Shown here one piece after another: positions 14,792 to 23,882 of a DNA stretch of 47,809 nt. The notes beneath the pieces are model-generated. The model did not search any database. It saw only the letters and a list, made by a program, of their open reading frames with translations, and had not been told where the DNA came from. The stretch is from JAJTFW01 sp964534995 (lineage in GTDB: Bacteria > Bacteroidota > Bacteroidia > AKYH767-A > OLB10): positions 1-47,809 of the forward strand of contig CAZHSC010000021.1 of the NCBI GenBank assembly GCA_964534995.1, written 5' to 3'. How positions within the stretch are numbered: position 1 is the stretch's first letter; every line of letters starts with the position of its first letter. Made by a program: the position numbers and the translations under genes.

Positions 14792-16354
14792 TTGAACAGC
14801 GAACTGATCATCGATTCGTCTTCCTCCGAGGTTAATATCGCCCTCGTAGAGAACAAACTGCTCGTTGAGTTAAACAAGGAGAAAAAGGAAAATAATTTCT
14901 CCGTGGGCGACATTTACCTGGGCCGTGTGAAAAAAATCATGCCCTCGCTGAATGCTGCCTTTGTGGATATCGGTTACGAAAAAGACGCTTTCCTGCATTA
15001 CCTTGACCTGGGAGCCCAGGTACAATCCCTGATTCGTTTTATCAGGAATACCCAGTCGGGCGGCCAGGCAGATGCGCTGTTAAATAATTTCGAAACAGAA
15101 GCGGATATTCACAAGGCAGGAAAGATCAATCATATTCTGAATCCGAATATGAACATCATGGTTCAGATTGCCAAAGAACCTATTTCCAGTAAAGGTCCCC
15201 GTATAACAAGTGAACTTTCTTTTGCCGGAAGATATGTGGTATTGGTTCCGTTTTCAGACCTGGTATCCGTTTCGCAAAAAATAAAAAGTGCCGCTGAGCG
15301 CCTCCGTCTTAAGCGTCTTGCCACCAGTATCAAACCCCGGAATTTCGGGATCATCGTACGCACGGTGGCCGAAGGAAAAAAAGTGGCAGACCTCGACCGG
15401 GATGTTCAGGATCTGGTATCAAAGTGGACTACGCTGCACGCGCAACTGAAAACAGCAACACCCCCTTCCAAGTTGCTGGGTGAAATTGACCGTGCATCCA
15501 CCATTCTTCGCGATCTCCTGAATCCCAATTTTAACGCGATTCATGTAAACGACCCACGGGTGGCGGAAGAAATAAAATCGTATATCCGGAGCATTGCACC
15601 CGAACAATCGGAAATTGTAAAACTGTACAAAGGGAAGATACCAATTTTTGAGCACTTTGGTATAGATAAACAAATCAAATCCCTGTTCGGAAAAACAGTG
15701 AACATGGCCGGTGGCTCCTACCTGATTATTGAGCATACCGAAGCCATGCATGTGATTGACGTAAACAGCGGGGGCCGGAACAAAGGAAGCGGGGATTCAC
15801 AGGAAAGTAATGCCCTGCAGACAAATCTTATGGCAGCGAAGGAAATCGCAAGGCAACTTCGTATGCGCGACATGGGGGGTATTATTGTTATTGATTTTAT
15901 AGACATGCGGAATACCCTGCACCGCAAGCAACTTTTTGACACCCTGATGGCGGAAATGAAACAGGACAGGGCGCGGCATACTATACTACCTCCCAGTAAA
16001 TTTGGACTGGTACAGATAACCCGTGAGCGAGTACGTCCGGTAACTGATATCATCACCGTTGAAAAATGTCCTGCCTGCGATGGCACCGGGGAAATAAAAG
16101 CTTCGATGCTCCTTATCGATGATATTGAAAACAACCTGCGCTATCTATGCCAGGAGCAAAATGAAAAGCAGCTGACGCTTCAAACGCACCCCTATGTTGC
16201 TGCCTTTCTTAAAAAAGACTTCTGGAAGTTTAAATCCTTTCAGTGGCAATGGCGCAAGAAGTATAAACGCTGGATTAAAGTAGAACCCATTTCAGCTTAC
16301 CACATCATGGAATTTCATTTTTTAAACCACCAGGGAGAAGAAATCAAACTATAG
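14792..16354 (+). CDS. rng: Ribonuclease E/G family endoribonuclease
   Basis: This endonuclease initiates mRNA decay and processes rRNA. The 520-residue protein has an N-terminal S1 domain (about 38-125, VGDIYLGRVKKIMPSLNAAF). The DNase I-like catalytic core carries the magnesium ligands Asp323 in HVIDVNSGG and Asp368 in VIDFIDM, and the Zn-link is CPAC (Cys426, Cys429). It lacks the long disordered C-terminal scaffold of E. coli RNase E and is therefore RNase G-like. The start is TTG: an in-frame TAA lies 18 bases upstream and no ATG or GTG occurs between, while MNSELIIDSSSSEVNIALVE matches the usual family N-terminus. A strong hairpin precedes the gene. Confidence 0.95.
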   Translation: MNSELIIDSSSSEVNIALVENKLLVELNKEKKENNFSVGDIYLGRVKKIMPSLNAAFVDIGYEKDAFLHYLDLGAQVQSLIRFIRNTQSGGQADALLNNFETEADIHKAGKINHILNPNMNIMVQIAKEPISSKGPRITSELSFAGRYVVLVPFSDLVSVSQKIKSAAERLRLKRLATSIKPRNFGIIVRTVAEGKKVADLDRDVQDLVSKWTTLHAQLKTATPPSKLLGEIDRASTILRDLLNPNFNAIHVNDPRVAEEIKSYIRSIAPEQSEIVKLYKGKIPIFEHFGIDKQIKSLFGKTVNMAGGSYLIIEHTEAMHVIDVNSGGRNKGSGDSQESNALQTNLMAAKEIARQLRMRDMGGIIVIDFIDMRNTLHRKQLFDTLMAEMKQDRARHTILPPSKFGLVQITRERVRPVTDIITVEKCPACDGTGEIKASMLLIDDIENNLRYLCQEQNEKQLTLQTHPYVAAFLKKDFWKFKSFQWQWRKKYKRWIKVEPISAYHIMEFHFLNHQGEEIKL

Positions 16355-16410
16355 CCTTTGTGTTTTCCAGCCAGAGTTTTGCCGGGTTTTATTTTCCCGC
16401 CTCTATTCGT

Positions 16411-16441
16411 AAAAAAATCCTTCCCGGCAGGCTTGAGGAAG
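16411..16441 (-). terminator. Possible terminator of the SpoIIE-phosphatase gene
   Basis: Read on the minus strand, a 5-bp stem CTTCC / GGAAG is followed by GATTTTTTT, just past the stop codon of the phosphatase gene and before the convergent rng end. The stem is short, but the seven-T run supports a Rho-independent terminator. Confidence 0.45.
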
Positions 16442-16455
16442 TGACATCAAAATAA

Positions 16456-17805
16456 TCAGTGCTCAATCCTGATACCCATGATTAAAATATCATCTATCTG
16501 AGGGGATTCTCCTTTATACCGTGTGTGAAATGCCAGTAAATTTTCGTACTGTTCTTTCATTGCTTTTCCACGTTGCATCAACAAAAGTTCTTTAAATTTT
16601 TTCCGGGTAAGTTTCTTCCCTTCTTCACCTCCAAACTGGTCGGCATATCCATCGGTAAAAAGATATAATACATCTCCCTTCATTATTTCTATTTTTTGAT
16701 TGGTATAGGGTTGCCGGTTCTCCACTAGTCCTATAGGCTGTTTGTCGGGTTTACATTCAATTAAGACAAAGGCAGCCTCTTCTCTTGCGATCCATAAGGG
16801 CAGGTTTGCTCCTGACCAATACAACTCTCTGGTAGATTTATTGAATACACACAGGCTCACTTCCATACCGTCTTTTACTTCACCGCTGAGACCAAGACTT
16901 TCCACTACTATTTCAGCTACCTTATCCAATATCGCCGCCGGCTCAGTCAACTCATACTCCCTTACCGCACGACTGAGGGCATTGATACATAAAATGCTGA
17001 TCAGAGCGCCGGGAACACCATGTCCGGTGCAGTCACAGGCGGCAAAAAATATACGGTCACCCGAGGTTTCCACCCAGTAAAAATCGCCGGAAACAATATC
17101 CTTGGGTAAAAACAGAATGAAGTTTTCGCCAAGCAGTGTTTCAATCTTTTTAAATGATGGCAACAGAGCCGTTTGAATTCTCTTTGCATAGTTAATAGAG
17201 TCTACCAGAGCTTTCTTCTCCACCTGAATTACCTCCTTTTCCCTCTTTAACTCAAAGGTTCTGCTTTCCACATGTGAAGCCAGGTAATGTTGCTGAATAA
17301 TCCTGAACAGGTCTTTGAATTTAATCTTCAGACCGCTGACTGAAATATTAACCGGTGACCCAAAATATCTCTGCTCAGCGCCCAGCCACAATCTTTTGAA
17401 ATAACTGCGCTGATTATTGATATAGCGCGAAGGATTCTTGACATTTATGATAATGCAATCAGAAAAAAATATTTTGTTGCTGTTGATTTCCATCACATCC
17501 TGCCAGAATATCATACCTGCTGAGACCAATCCAGAATGATCGACTATACCGAGCTTATTTATGATAAGCCCGGGACCCTTATAAAGAAATCTTTTAAGAG
17601 CGAATACCGTTAAAAACCCAAACACGACAAGCAGGGCAAGGTTCCAGATCACTTCAAGAAAAATTCCTCCCGAAAAGGAGGCATTCATTACAATTTCATT
17701 GTAAATGTTTTTCGTAAATCGGATCACCAGAAACAAAGAAGGAATTAACACCAGCAAACTCATACTTTTTCTGGCAGGTATCACTTCGTCCTTCAGTTGT
17801 GTCAT
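16456..17805 (-). CDS. Membrane-bound SpoIIE-type PP2C serine/threonine phosphatase
   Basis: A 449-residue protein. Two N-terminal transmembrane segments (about 15-35 and 45-65) are followed by a PH-like or linker region, a coiled coil (about 180-210) and a SpoIIE/RsbU PP2C domain (about 215-449). Metal-binding Asp positions are visible in DIVSGDFYW, AACDCTGHGVPGAL and FTDGYADQFGG. These enzymes usually dephosphorylate anti-sigma-factor antagonists or other regulators; here no sensor domain such as GAF or PAS is seen and no partner-switching gene is adjacent, so the target is unknown. It is flanked by rng (convergent) and the DUF6089 gene (same strand, 166 bases upstream). Confidence 0.9.
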   Translation of the reverse strand: MTQLKDEVIPARKSMSLLVLIPSLFLVIRFTKNIYNEIVMNASFSGGIFLEVIWNLALLVVFGFLTVFALKRFLYKGPGLIINKLGIVDHSGLVSAGMIFWQDVMEINSNKIFFSDCIIINVKNPSRYINNQRSYFKRLWLGAEQRYFGSPVNISVSGLKIKFKDLFRIIQQHYLASHVESRTFELKREKEVIQVEKKALVDSINYAKRIQTALLPSFKKIETLLGENFILFLPKDIVSGDFYWVETSGDRIFFAACDCTGHGVPGALISILCINALSRAVREYELTEPAAILDKVAEIVVESLGLSGEVKDGMEVSLCVFNKSTRELYWSGANLPLWIAREEAAFVLIECKPDKQPIGLVENRQPYTNQKIEIMKGDVLYLFTDGYADQFGGEEGKKLTRKKFKELLLMQRGKAMKEQYENLLAFHTRYKGESPQIDDILIMGIRIEH

Positions 17806-17971
17806 GACTTCCTTTTATACAATGATTAAAAGTATATAAAATCAGTCACCCGCACTGTGCTTGCAAAAAATAATATTAAATCATGGATTAGTCACACCTG
17901 AACAGCACCGGACAAACTGTTCATTAATCCGATAAAAAAGAAGCCTGGCAGGAGCGGATTACCTGAAGGTT

Positions 17972-19000
17972 TTATAATCCCTTTTTCGCGAACATCGAAG
18001 TAATCTTTGCGGGGTTCCAGTTAATTTTATAAGCGAACTCCAGATTGATAAAACTGTAAGAATCGCTGATGTCCGGATTGCCCCTTCTGGATGTCCTTGG
18101 ACCTACATAGCCGTCCGTACCCAAACCTGTGGGATCACTTATATATTTTGCCAGTTCAACTTTTACAGGATCTCCCTGAAAGCGTTGCTCAATTTGTTTA
18201 TGGGTAGCATAAGCATTACTGGCATCATCCAGATAGTCAGTAAAAAATTTATAATAGCCAAACTCCATCGATAAAGTAATATTTTTATCAATACCGTAGC
18301 GGAAGCCGATGGCCATCGGAATTCCAATATGCCAGGGACTGTACATGTTCCGACTCGGATTGGATTCATCATAGGCACCCTGTCCTTCGGTGTGCCAATC
18401 AATCAGGTCGGTTTCATACTTACCATCTTTCTCAATTACATTTCCATTTCCTGAGGACTGCGCCGCATCGCGAATAGTCCCATCCGTCCAGTAATGGTAA
18501 CGGTTTTCTATGTCCATACTGCCATTGAAGAGATCCGCCTTCGGACGGCCGTAATAAATCCCGATTCCGGTATATACAAACAATGCCACACTTTGTTTAT
18601 GCAAAGGCAATCTGCGGTTGGGGAAATAGGTATAACTGATGTGATTTGAAAAACCGAAAATATCATTTCTGAAATTCAAACCTCTGCCGTAATTTCTTAG
18701 TTCGGCACCCTTTCTGCCGTCAACTGGCTTTGTTTCATCGTACTGAATACGATGCCAGCTCAGGCGTGCCTCCAGGTTCACTGAGGAATACTTCATACCC
18801 GTTATTTCACGGGGTGAAATAAAATTGCGTATAGTAACCGCCATTCCCGGACTCATCGAACTCTTCTGAAAGAATTCATTATTGCCAAGGTCCCCGAAAT
18901 AGTTGGTGGTACCTGCCGCCAGTCCGATATCCAGTGATTTCTGAGCTTTCAGCGCCGGGGCTAATAAGAGGAGGAAACAGAGTATATAGTATCTGGTCAT
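17972..19000 (-). CDS. DUF6089-family outer-membrane beta-barrel protein
   Basis: A 342-residue exported protein. A signal peptide (TRYYILCFLLLLAPALKAQ) precedes alternating amphipathic strands with aromatic ends, opening DIGLAAGTTNYFGDLG, which is the usual start of DUF6089/PorG-like small beta-barrels in Bacteroidota. It includes VALFVYTGIGIYYGRPKA and SMEFGYYKFFTDYLDD, and ends near SYSFINLEFAYKINW. Function is unproven; relatives are linked to the outer-membrane part of T9SS or to general porin-like barrels. It is monocistronic; no clear promoter element is seen upstream. Confidence 0.8.
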   Translation of the reverse strand: MTRYYILCFLLLLAPALKAQKSLDIGLAAGTTNYFGDLGNNEFFQKSSMSPGMAVTIRNFISPREITGMKYSSVNLEARLSWHRIQYDETKPVDGRKGAELRNYGRGLNFRNDIFGFSNHISYTYFPNRRLPLHKQSVALFVYTGIGIYYGRPKADLFNGSMDIENRYHYWTDGTIRDAAQSSGNGNVIEKDGKYETDLIDWHTEGQGAYDESNPSRNMYSPWHIGIPMAIGFRYGIDKNITLSMEFGYYKFFTDYLDDASNAYATHKQIEQRFQGDPVKVELAKYISDPTGLGTDGYVGPRTSRRGNPDISDSYSFINLEFAYKINWNPAKITSMFAKKGL

Positions 19001-19275
19001 GACTGGAGATTTTCCTCTAATTTAAAAAGCTTATTTCATTCCGCCACCATGATCTGTATAAATTCACCGGAATTTCTTCGAATAATCAAATTTGCCTGTA
19101 AGGGGGTTTAAACCGGGGTGGGGAGACCTCCATGGTTCGTGATCATGTGAATCATAAAATGCTTCATCGTAGCCGAAGTTTTGACCCTTAGCGGTCTAAA
19201 AAGTTCCCAGGCTTAGGAAAAATGACCCATTCTTGCTGTGCACCCTGATTCTTCATGGCCGGGAAAACCCGGTAT
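19001..19275. other. Non-coding spacer of 275 bases with a hairpin
   Basis: No ORF with coding character is seen. At 19259-19272 CCGGG-AAAA-CCCGG forms a tight 5-bp hairpin directly after the stop codon of the minus-strand lamin-tail gene. It has no following T-tract, so it is a possible terminator or 3'-end stabiliser for that gene. The rest shows no recognisable promoter match. Confidence 0.4.
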
Positions 19276-21897
19276 TTACATGGCTTTTGCTAAAACAGCG
19301 ACTTTCTTCTCCATCCGCTTTTCGCCATCAATATGATACATTTCCAAAATAATTACATAGATACCTGCTTCCTGCAATTCACCAAAATCAGAGCAGCCAT
19401 CCCATATCCAAAATGCTTCTGTCCCCACCATCTCTTGTTGCGTAAGTTTCCGGACCGGGATTCCAAATTCGTTATACACCGTAAGAGACACCATAAAGCC
19501 GGGTCGGGATGAACGACAGGATATGCCCAATACATCGTGATAACCATCGTTGTCCGGAGAAAATAATTCAGGTGAGAGGTTCAATCGCCGTTGGTCTAAA
19601 AGATTATGATCGTAAGCATGGGTATTGACAGCGCAGGGACTGGCATAACCAGCGTTTTCGGCTGCGCTGTGCCAGTTGCTGCTATCGTTAGCCGGCACAG
19701 AATATGAAATACGCTCAAGGGATACGCCTTCGGGGTCAGCCAGTAGCGGAAAATGAAAGTCATCTTTATAATGAAACCTTTCCAGCTCTGTCAGTGATGA
19801 ATTCAACAGCACTACAATCCCTTCATCATCGTTAAACGACGGAAGTTCATGAGCCATCAGCATGCGCAGATCCGTTACTCTGTAACGGTTTTGAATATCA
19901 GAAATTTGATCTGTTACCACCGCAAAGTCCCCCGGCAGAAAAAGCCGGTGCTCTTCACATACCGGTAAAACATTATCACTTATTCCTGTTTCAGGATCTG
20001 AACGTGCCAGCCGCAGGGCCGAAAGATCAATGCAATTGGTTCCAGCATTATACAATTCTACAAAATCACTTCCGTCCTGGTATGGATTGAATAAAATTTC
20101 ATTCAGCAGAATATCACCGGGCTGCACGGAGTCGGGCATTGCCAGCCTGAGCTGGTGCCAGCGCCGGATACTGTTTCCGGAACAGTCCTGAATCCGTGAA
20201 TCGAGATAGAGTGTATAAATTTCCCCTCTCCGTAAATGGCTGTTTAATGTCAGGATGACACAGGAAGAATCGGGGGAACACTTCACGGAACCGGCATAAC
20301 CTATCCCTTTATTTATCAGATAAAACGTTGTGTTACCCGAAGAAAGGCTGTCGGGGTATTCACTGAAATATACTTTTATGGTAACACTGTCTTCAGGAAA
20401 AGCATGTACTGGCCATGGGGCAACCGTATCCGTGAAACTTGCGGCCACGGAATTCCGGTATCCGGGTGTCCCACCCGAAGGATGCCTGCTGGCCGTCCAG
20501 TTGGCCCTGTCTGCACAGGGAAAAGTTTCATCCCTGCGTTCGAGAGACCAACCCCCATCGTCAAATAAAGGATCCAGATACATGGCCTTGTCGTATTGCA
20601 GTACATCCAGTAAATTTCCTCCGGCATCCCGCAAACGGATCCTGTCGCCTTCATTATTGAGAGAAGGCATATTATTCAGTCCCTTTATTCCGGCATATCC
20701 CAACAAATCAAAATAGGGGATAGCCGTTACCGTGGTATAGCAGCGGTACTCACCCGGCAGCAGCGTATCGGGAGGTAAAGTTACCGTGGCACTCAGGTCC
20801 GACAACTCAAAATTATTTGTAAGTATTACTTTCTGACTCCGGTTGTAGATTTCTACGTACTCAAATGGCGGAAGGGAAGGCGCTGAATAGGGATCCGCCA
20901 TGATTTCGGTAAAAACAAGGTCCGACACTTCAGGTGCGAACTGCCGGAACAGTACAAAAGAAACCGTATCAGCATTCACATTTCCGTAGAGGTCCTTCAG
21001 GGCGCTGACCGATAAACGGTAATTCAGGGTTCCGAAAGAAGAAGAAGGATAGTATAAAAAGTAAGTGTTTGCGGTGCCGGGGTCATTGGTAATAAGGACG
21101 GGATGCGACCATCCATCTACAAAATAGTGATGAGTGGCATACACGGAAATACTGTCGCATGCTTCACTGATTTTTATCCGGATACATGAATCGGAAATCA
21201 TTTCGGCTGATATCAATTCCGGTGGAATGGTGTCATATACCACGGATCCCGCATACACATCATCGAGAAAAAATTTAGTAGCATTGCTGCTTGTATAGAT
21301 ACATTTCCATCCGGTATATATCCCGGCCGGCAGGGAAGTATCTGAAGCAGTCGCCTCCAGGACGAACGATTCTCCGCCCGTATAATCAACCCATAACTCC
21401 CAAATACCGGGTGGTTTTCTCAACACCTTCACTCTGACTTCAAAAGGAACTGCAATCATGCTATCGGTAGCCCTTGCCAGCAGCGTTGTGGCAGCCGTTG
21501 ACTGATGAAAGAGTTCAATGGCATCCGACGAGCCTGCTTCCCCAAACTGAAGGTAATACGCGGAAAGGGAGGATGCTAAATTACTGTCGTCGCTGCACAG
21601 GTAGTATCTCGCATAATTATACGCGGATGGCGCAAAGTCCAGCTTTAGCCTGACCCTCCACTCCATGGTATCGGCGGAAGGAATCCCCGCGCAGGCCAGA
21701 AGGGAGGTATCGCTGCCGGCAGCATTCAACTGAAGCACTCCATTGTTTACCACAAAATCCATGGTATCCCCAAACCAATGCACCCCATTGTTAAAATTCC
21801 CGTCACTGAAGTCTTCCCATATCTGCGACCTCAGCCCTCCCGGCACAAATAGCGCGAACAAACTGAATAATATCCGGCAAGCGATTGATCCCTTCAT
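19276..21897 (-). CDS. Large exported protein with two lamin-tail domains and gliding-type C-terminal domain
   Basis: The 873-residue protein starts with a signal peptide (MKGSIACRILFSLFALF; the upstream ATG at 21930 would add 11 residues). Next is a concanavalin-like beta-sandwich (about 25-220). Ig-like strands follow, then two lamin-tail (LTD) domains with the signatures VFTEIMADP...FEYVEIYN (about 325-440) and ILLNEILFNP...DFVELYN (about 594-710). The C-terminus is about 90 residues beginning ELFSPDNDGYHDVL and ending with IYVIILEMYHIDG, like the gliding-motility-associated/FlgD-type C-terminal domain that targets proteins to T9SS. Predicted cell-surface or secreted structural or adhesive protein; no catalytic motif is recognised. 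It is transcribed alone, divergent from asd. Confidence 0.82.
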   Translation of the reverse strand: MKGSIACRILFSLFALFVPGGLRSQIWEDFSDGNFNNGVHWFGDTMDFVVNNGVLQLNAAGSDTSLLACAGIPSADTMEWRVRLKLDFAPSAYNYARYYLCSDDSNLASSLSAYYLQFGEAGSSDAIELFHQSTAATTLLARATDSMIAVPFEVRVKVLRKPPGIWELWVDYTGGESFVLEATASDTSLPAGIYTGWKCIYTSSNATKFFLDDVYAGSVVYDTIPPELISAEMISDSCIRIKISEACDSISVYATHHYFVDGWSHPVLITNDPGTANTYFLYYPSSSFGTLNYRLSVSALKDLYGNVNADTVSFVLFRQFAPEVSDLVFTEIMADPYSAPSLPPFEYVEIYNRSQKVILTNNFELSDLSATVTLPPDTLLPGEYRCYTTVTAIPYFDLLGYAGIKGLNNMPSLNNEGDRIRLRDAGGNLLDVLQYDKAMYLDPLFDDGGWSLERRDETFPCADRANWTASRHPSGGTPGYRNSVAASFTDTVAPWPVHAFPEDSVTIKVYFSEYPDSLSSGNTTFYLINKGIGYAGSVKCSPDSSCVILTLNSHLRRGEIYTLYLDSRIQDCSGNSIRRWHQLRLAMPDSVQPGDILLNEILFNPYQDGSDFVELYNAGTNCIDLSALRLARSDPETGISDNVLPVCEEHRLFLPGDFAVVTDQISDIQNRYRVTDLRMLMAHELPSFNDDEGIVVLLNSSLTELERFHYKDDFHFPLLADPEGVSLERISYSVPANDSSNWHSAAENAGYASPCAVNTHAYDHNLLDQRRLNLSPELFSPDNDGYHDVLGISCRSSRPGFMVSLTVYNEFGIPVRKLTQQEMVGTEAFWIWDGCSDFGELQEAGIYVIILEMYHIDGEKRMEKKVAVLAKAM

Positions 21898-22017
21898 TAC
21901 ATTTGTTTTGGCAAATGTCCAATATGACATGCGGGGGAACCGTATAAAAAACGCTTATACACGTTTACCAATACCTGCATGAATTAATACCTTGTATAAC
22001 AATATCATTATTCAAAC

Positions 22018-23010
22018 ATGAAAGTTGCAGTTGTAGGCGCTACAGGACTGGTGGGAACCAGAATGATACGATTACTGGAAGAAAGGAATTTTCCTGTCAG
22101 CTCTTTTATAGCGGTAGCCTCCGAAAAATCTGTGGGCAGAAAAGTATCCTTCAAAGGTAAAGAATACGCTGTTATAACGCCGGCGGAGGCAATTCCTTTA
22201 CAACCGGAACTGGCGCTGTTCTCCGCCGGGGGACAAACATCCATTGAATGGGCCCCTCTGTTTGCGGACAATGGAACCACCGTCATTGACAATTCTTCCG
22301 CGTGGCGTATGGATCCTGGAAAGAAGCTGATTGTGCCAGAGGTGAACGGCCATGTATTAACTGCCGGCGATAAAATTATTGCCAATCCGAACTGCTCCAC
22401 CATTCAGATGGTGTTGGTATTGAAACCTCTTCATGATGCCTATAACATAAAAAGAGTAGTTGTTTCCACCTACCAGTCGGTTAGCGGCACGGGAGCAAAG
22501 GCCATTGAGCAGTTGATGGCGGAAAGGGCAGGACAGCCGGCAAACAGGGTATATCCACATCCGATAGATCTTAATATTTTACCACAGATTGATGTTTTTA
22601 TGGAGAATGGTTACACCAGGGAAGAAATGAAAATGGTAAAAGAGACCTGTAAAATAATGGGGGATGATAACATCCGGGTAACTGCCACTGCCGTTCGTGT
22701 ACCGGTAATCGGAGGTCATTCAGAAAGCGTAAACATCGAATTTGAAAATGAATTTGACCTGCAGGAAGTCAAACATCTGCTGGGCAGCGCCTCCGGTATC
22801 ACAGTACAGGACGATCCGGGGAATTCATTTTATCCGATGCCCCTATATGCAGAAGGGAATGATGAAGTTTTTGTAGGCAGAATACGACGGGACGAAACGC
22901 AGGCCAGGACCCTCAATTGCTGGATCGTGGCTGACAACCTTCGCAAGGGTGCGGCTACCAATGCCATTCAGATAGCGGAAATGCTCCTGAAAAATAAATT
23001 TATCGGATAA
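22018..23010 (+). CDS. asd: Aspartate-semialdehyde dehydrogenase
   Basis: Reduces 4-phospho-aspartate to aspartate semialdehyde with NADPH, the step after aspartate kinase. The 330 residues begin with the Rossmann motif VVGATGLVGTRM (about 5-16). They carry the catalytic Cys126 in NPNCSTIQM and the substrate-binding VRVPVIGGHSESV with the conserved His, followed by EVFVGRIRRDE and the C-terminal WIVADNLRKGAATNAIQIAE helix. Length and motifs match the bacterial ASADH family. It is monocistronic; a near-match -7 element (TACCTTGT) upstream is too weak to call. Confidence 0.96.
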   Translation: MKVAVVGATGLVGTRMIRLLEERNFPVSSFIAVASEKSVGRKVSFKGKEYAVITPAEAIPLQPELALFSAGGQTSIEWAPLFADNGTTVIDNSSAWRMDPGKKLIVPEVNGHVLTAGDKIIANPNCSTIQMVLVLKPLHDAYNIKRVVVSTYQSVSGTGAKAIEQLMAERAGQPANRVYPHPIDLNILPQIDVFMENGYTREEMKMVKETCKIMGDDNIRVTATAVRVPVIGGHSESVNIEFENEFDLQEVKHLLGSASGITVQDDPGNSFYPMPLYAEGNDEVFVGRIRRDETQARTLNCWIVADNLRKGAATNAIQIAEMLLKNKFIG

Positions 23011-23102
23011 AGATTACCGGACCCAGAACATTTATTTTCTGTTACCCCCGGAATTTCTGAGAAGAAAGATAATTTTTAAAAAAAGGATACATTACACGCA
23101 AA

Positions 23103-23882
23103 CTATTTAAGGAGTGCAATTGGATTTGCTACACCGGAATAGCTTGTGAGGTCCATTTTAATTGATCCAACCAGGATATCGGCCTGAGCACGGATGGGAA
23201 TCCTGTTTTTATCATCCGAAACCCAGATGGTCATGCCTTCCTTCTCTTTAAACACCCTTCCTTCCAGCAGGTAGGGTTTAAAAATGATACAATTAAAAGT
23301 TCCCGCCTTGGTCCTGATTTTTTGTTTGCCTGTATATTTTATGACCATAGGAAATACCTCATCATCGAGATAAGTATGAATTAAAAATGTATCTCCAATG
23401 GCTGCCTTACTCATATCAAGTGTACGGGCGTAATAAAATGCAGATATAAGATCCTGCACCTGACCGGGCGTGTTTATCGTTTTCTTTTCGCTGGTAGCCG
23501 TGTACTTGAAATGATTAAAACTAACATTCTGTTTCTTTTTATAGCCACCTTCTTCAATCTTCCGGATAAAAAGCCAGGGCAGCATTGCTTCCTCATCGAT
23601 ATAACTTTCATAATGGTCTCTAACTTTAAAAAACCAGTCAAATGCACCTACTGATTTGCCTGTACCCACCACGCGGTAACAATCTCTGCCGCCAATATTT
23701 TTTATTGCGGGATCTACTTCCAGTCTTGCCACACCGGCATCAATAAATCCGTAGTGTACCCGGTATTCCAGTACTTCGCTGGTGGAGAAAGCCCTGTTTT
23801 CGACTTTCCGCAGTACTTGTGCTTCTGAGAAAAGCGGCAGGGTGATCAAGGCCAGTAAAGAAGCATAGATTATTTTTTTCAT
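23103..23882 (-). CDS. DUF3108-family exported protein
   Basis: A 259-residue protein with a signal peptide (KKIIYASLLALITLPLFSEAQ) and a DUF3108 beta-sandwich. Motifs include EVLEYRVHYGFIDAGVARLEV, KVRDHYESYID and YTGKQKIRTKAGTFNCI. The family is common in Bacteroidota and Proteobacteria, probably periplasmic; function is not known. Its ATG overlaps the TGA of scpB by four bases (ATGA), so it is translated from the leuS-scpB transcript or at least coupled with scpB. Confidence 0.88.
   Translation of the reverse strand: MKKIIYASLLALITLPLFSEAQVLRKVENRAFSTSEVLEYRVHYGFIDAGVARLEVDPAIKNIGGRDCYRVVGTGKSVGAFDWFFKVRDHYESYIDEEAMLPWLFIRKIEEGGYKKKQNVSFNHFKYTATSEKKTINTPGQVQDLISAFYYARTLDMSKAAIGDTFLIHTYLDDEVFPMVIKYTGKQKIRTKAGTFNCIIFKPYLLEGRVFKEKEGMTIWVSDDKNRIPIRAQADILVGSIKMDLTSYSGVANPIALLK

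Noticed and set aside
14520..14792. 90-residue minus-strand ORF
   Set aside because: Antisense to the small ribosomal protein gene and the rng leader hairpin; the Phe/Arg-rich product mirrors the Lys/Arg codons of the plus strand.
21898..21930. Inverted repeat CATTTG / CAAATG near the start of the lamin-tail gene
   Set aside because: Only six bases each and AT-rich; compatible with chance and partly within the alternative start region.
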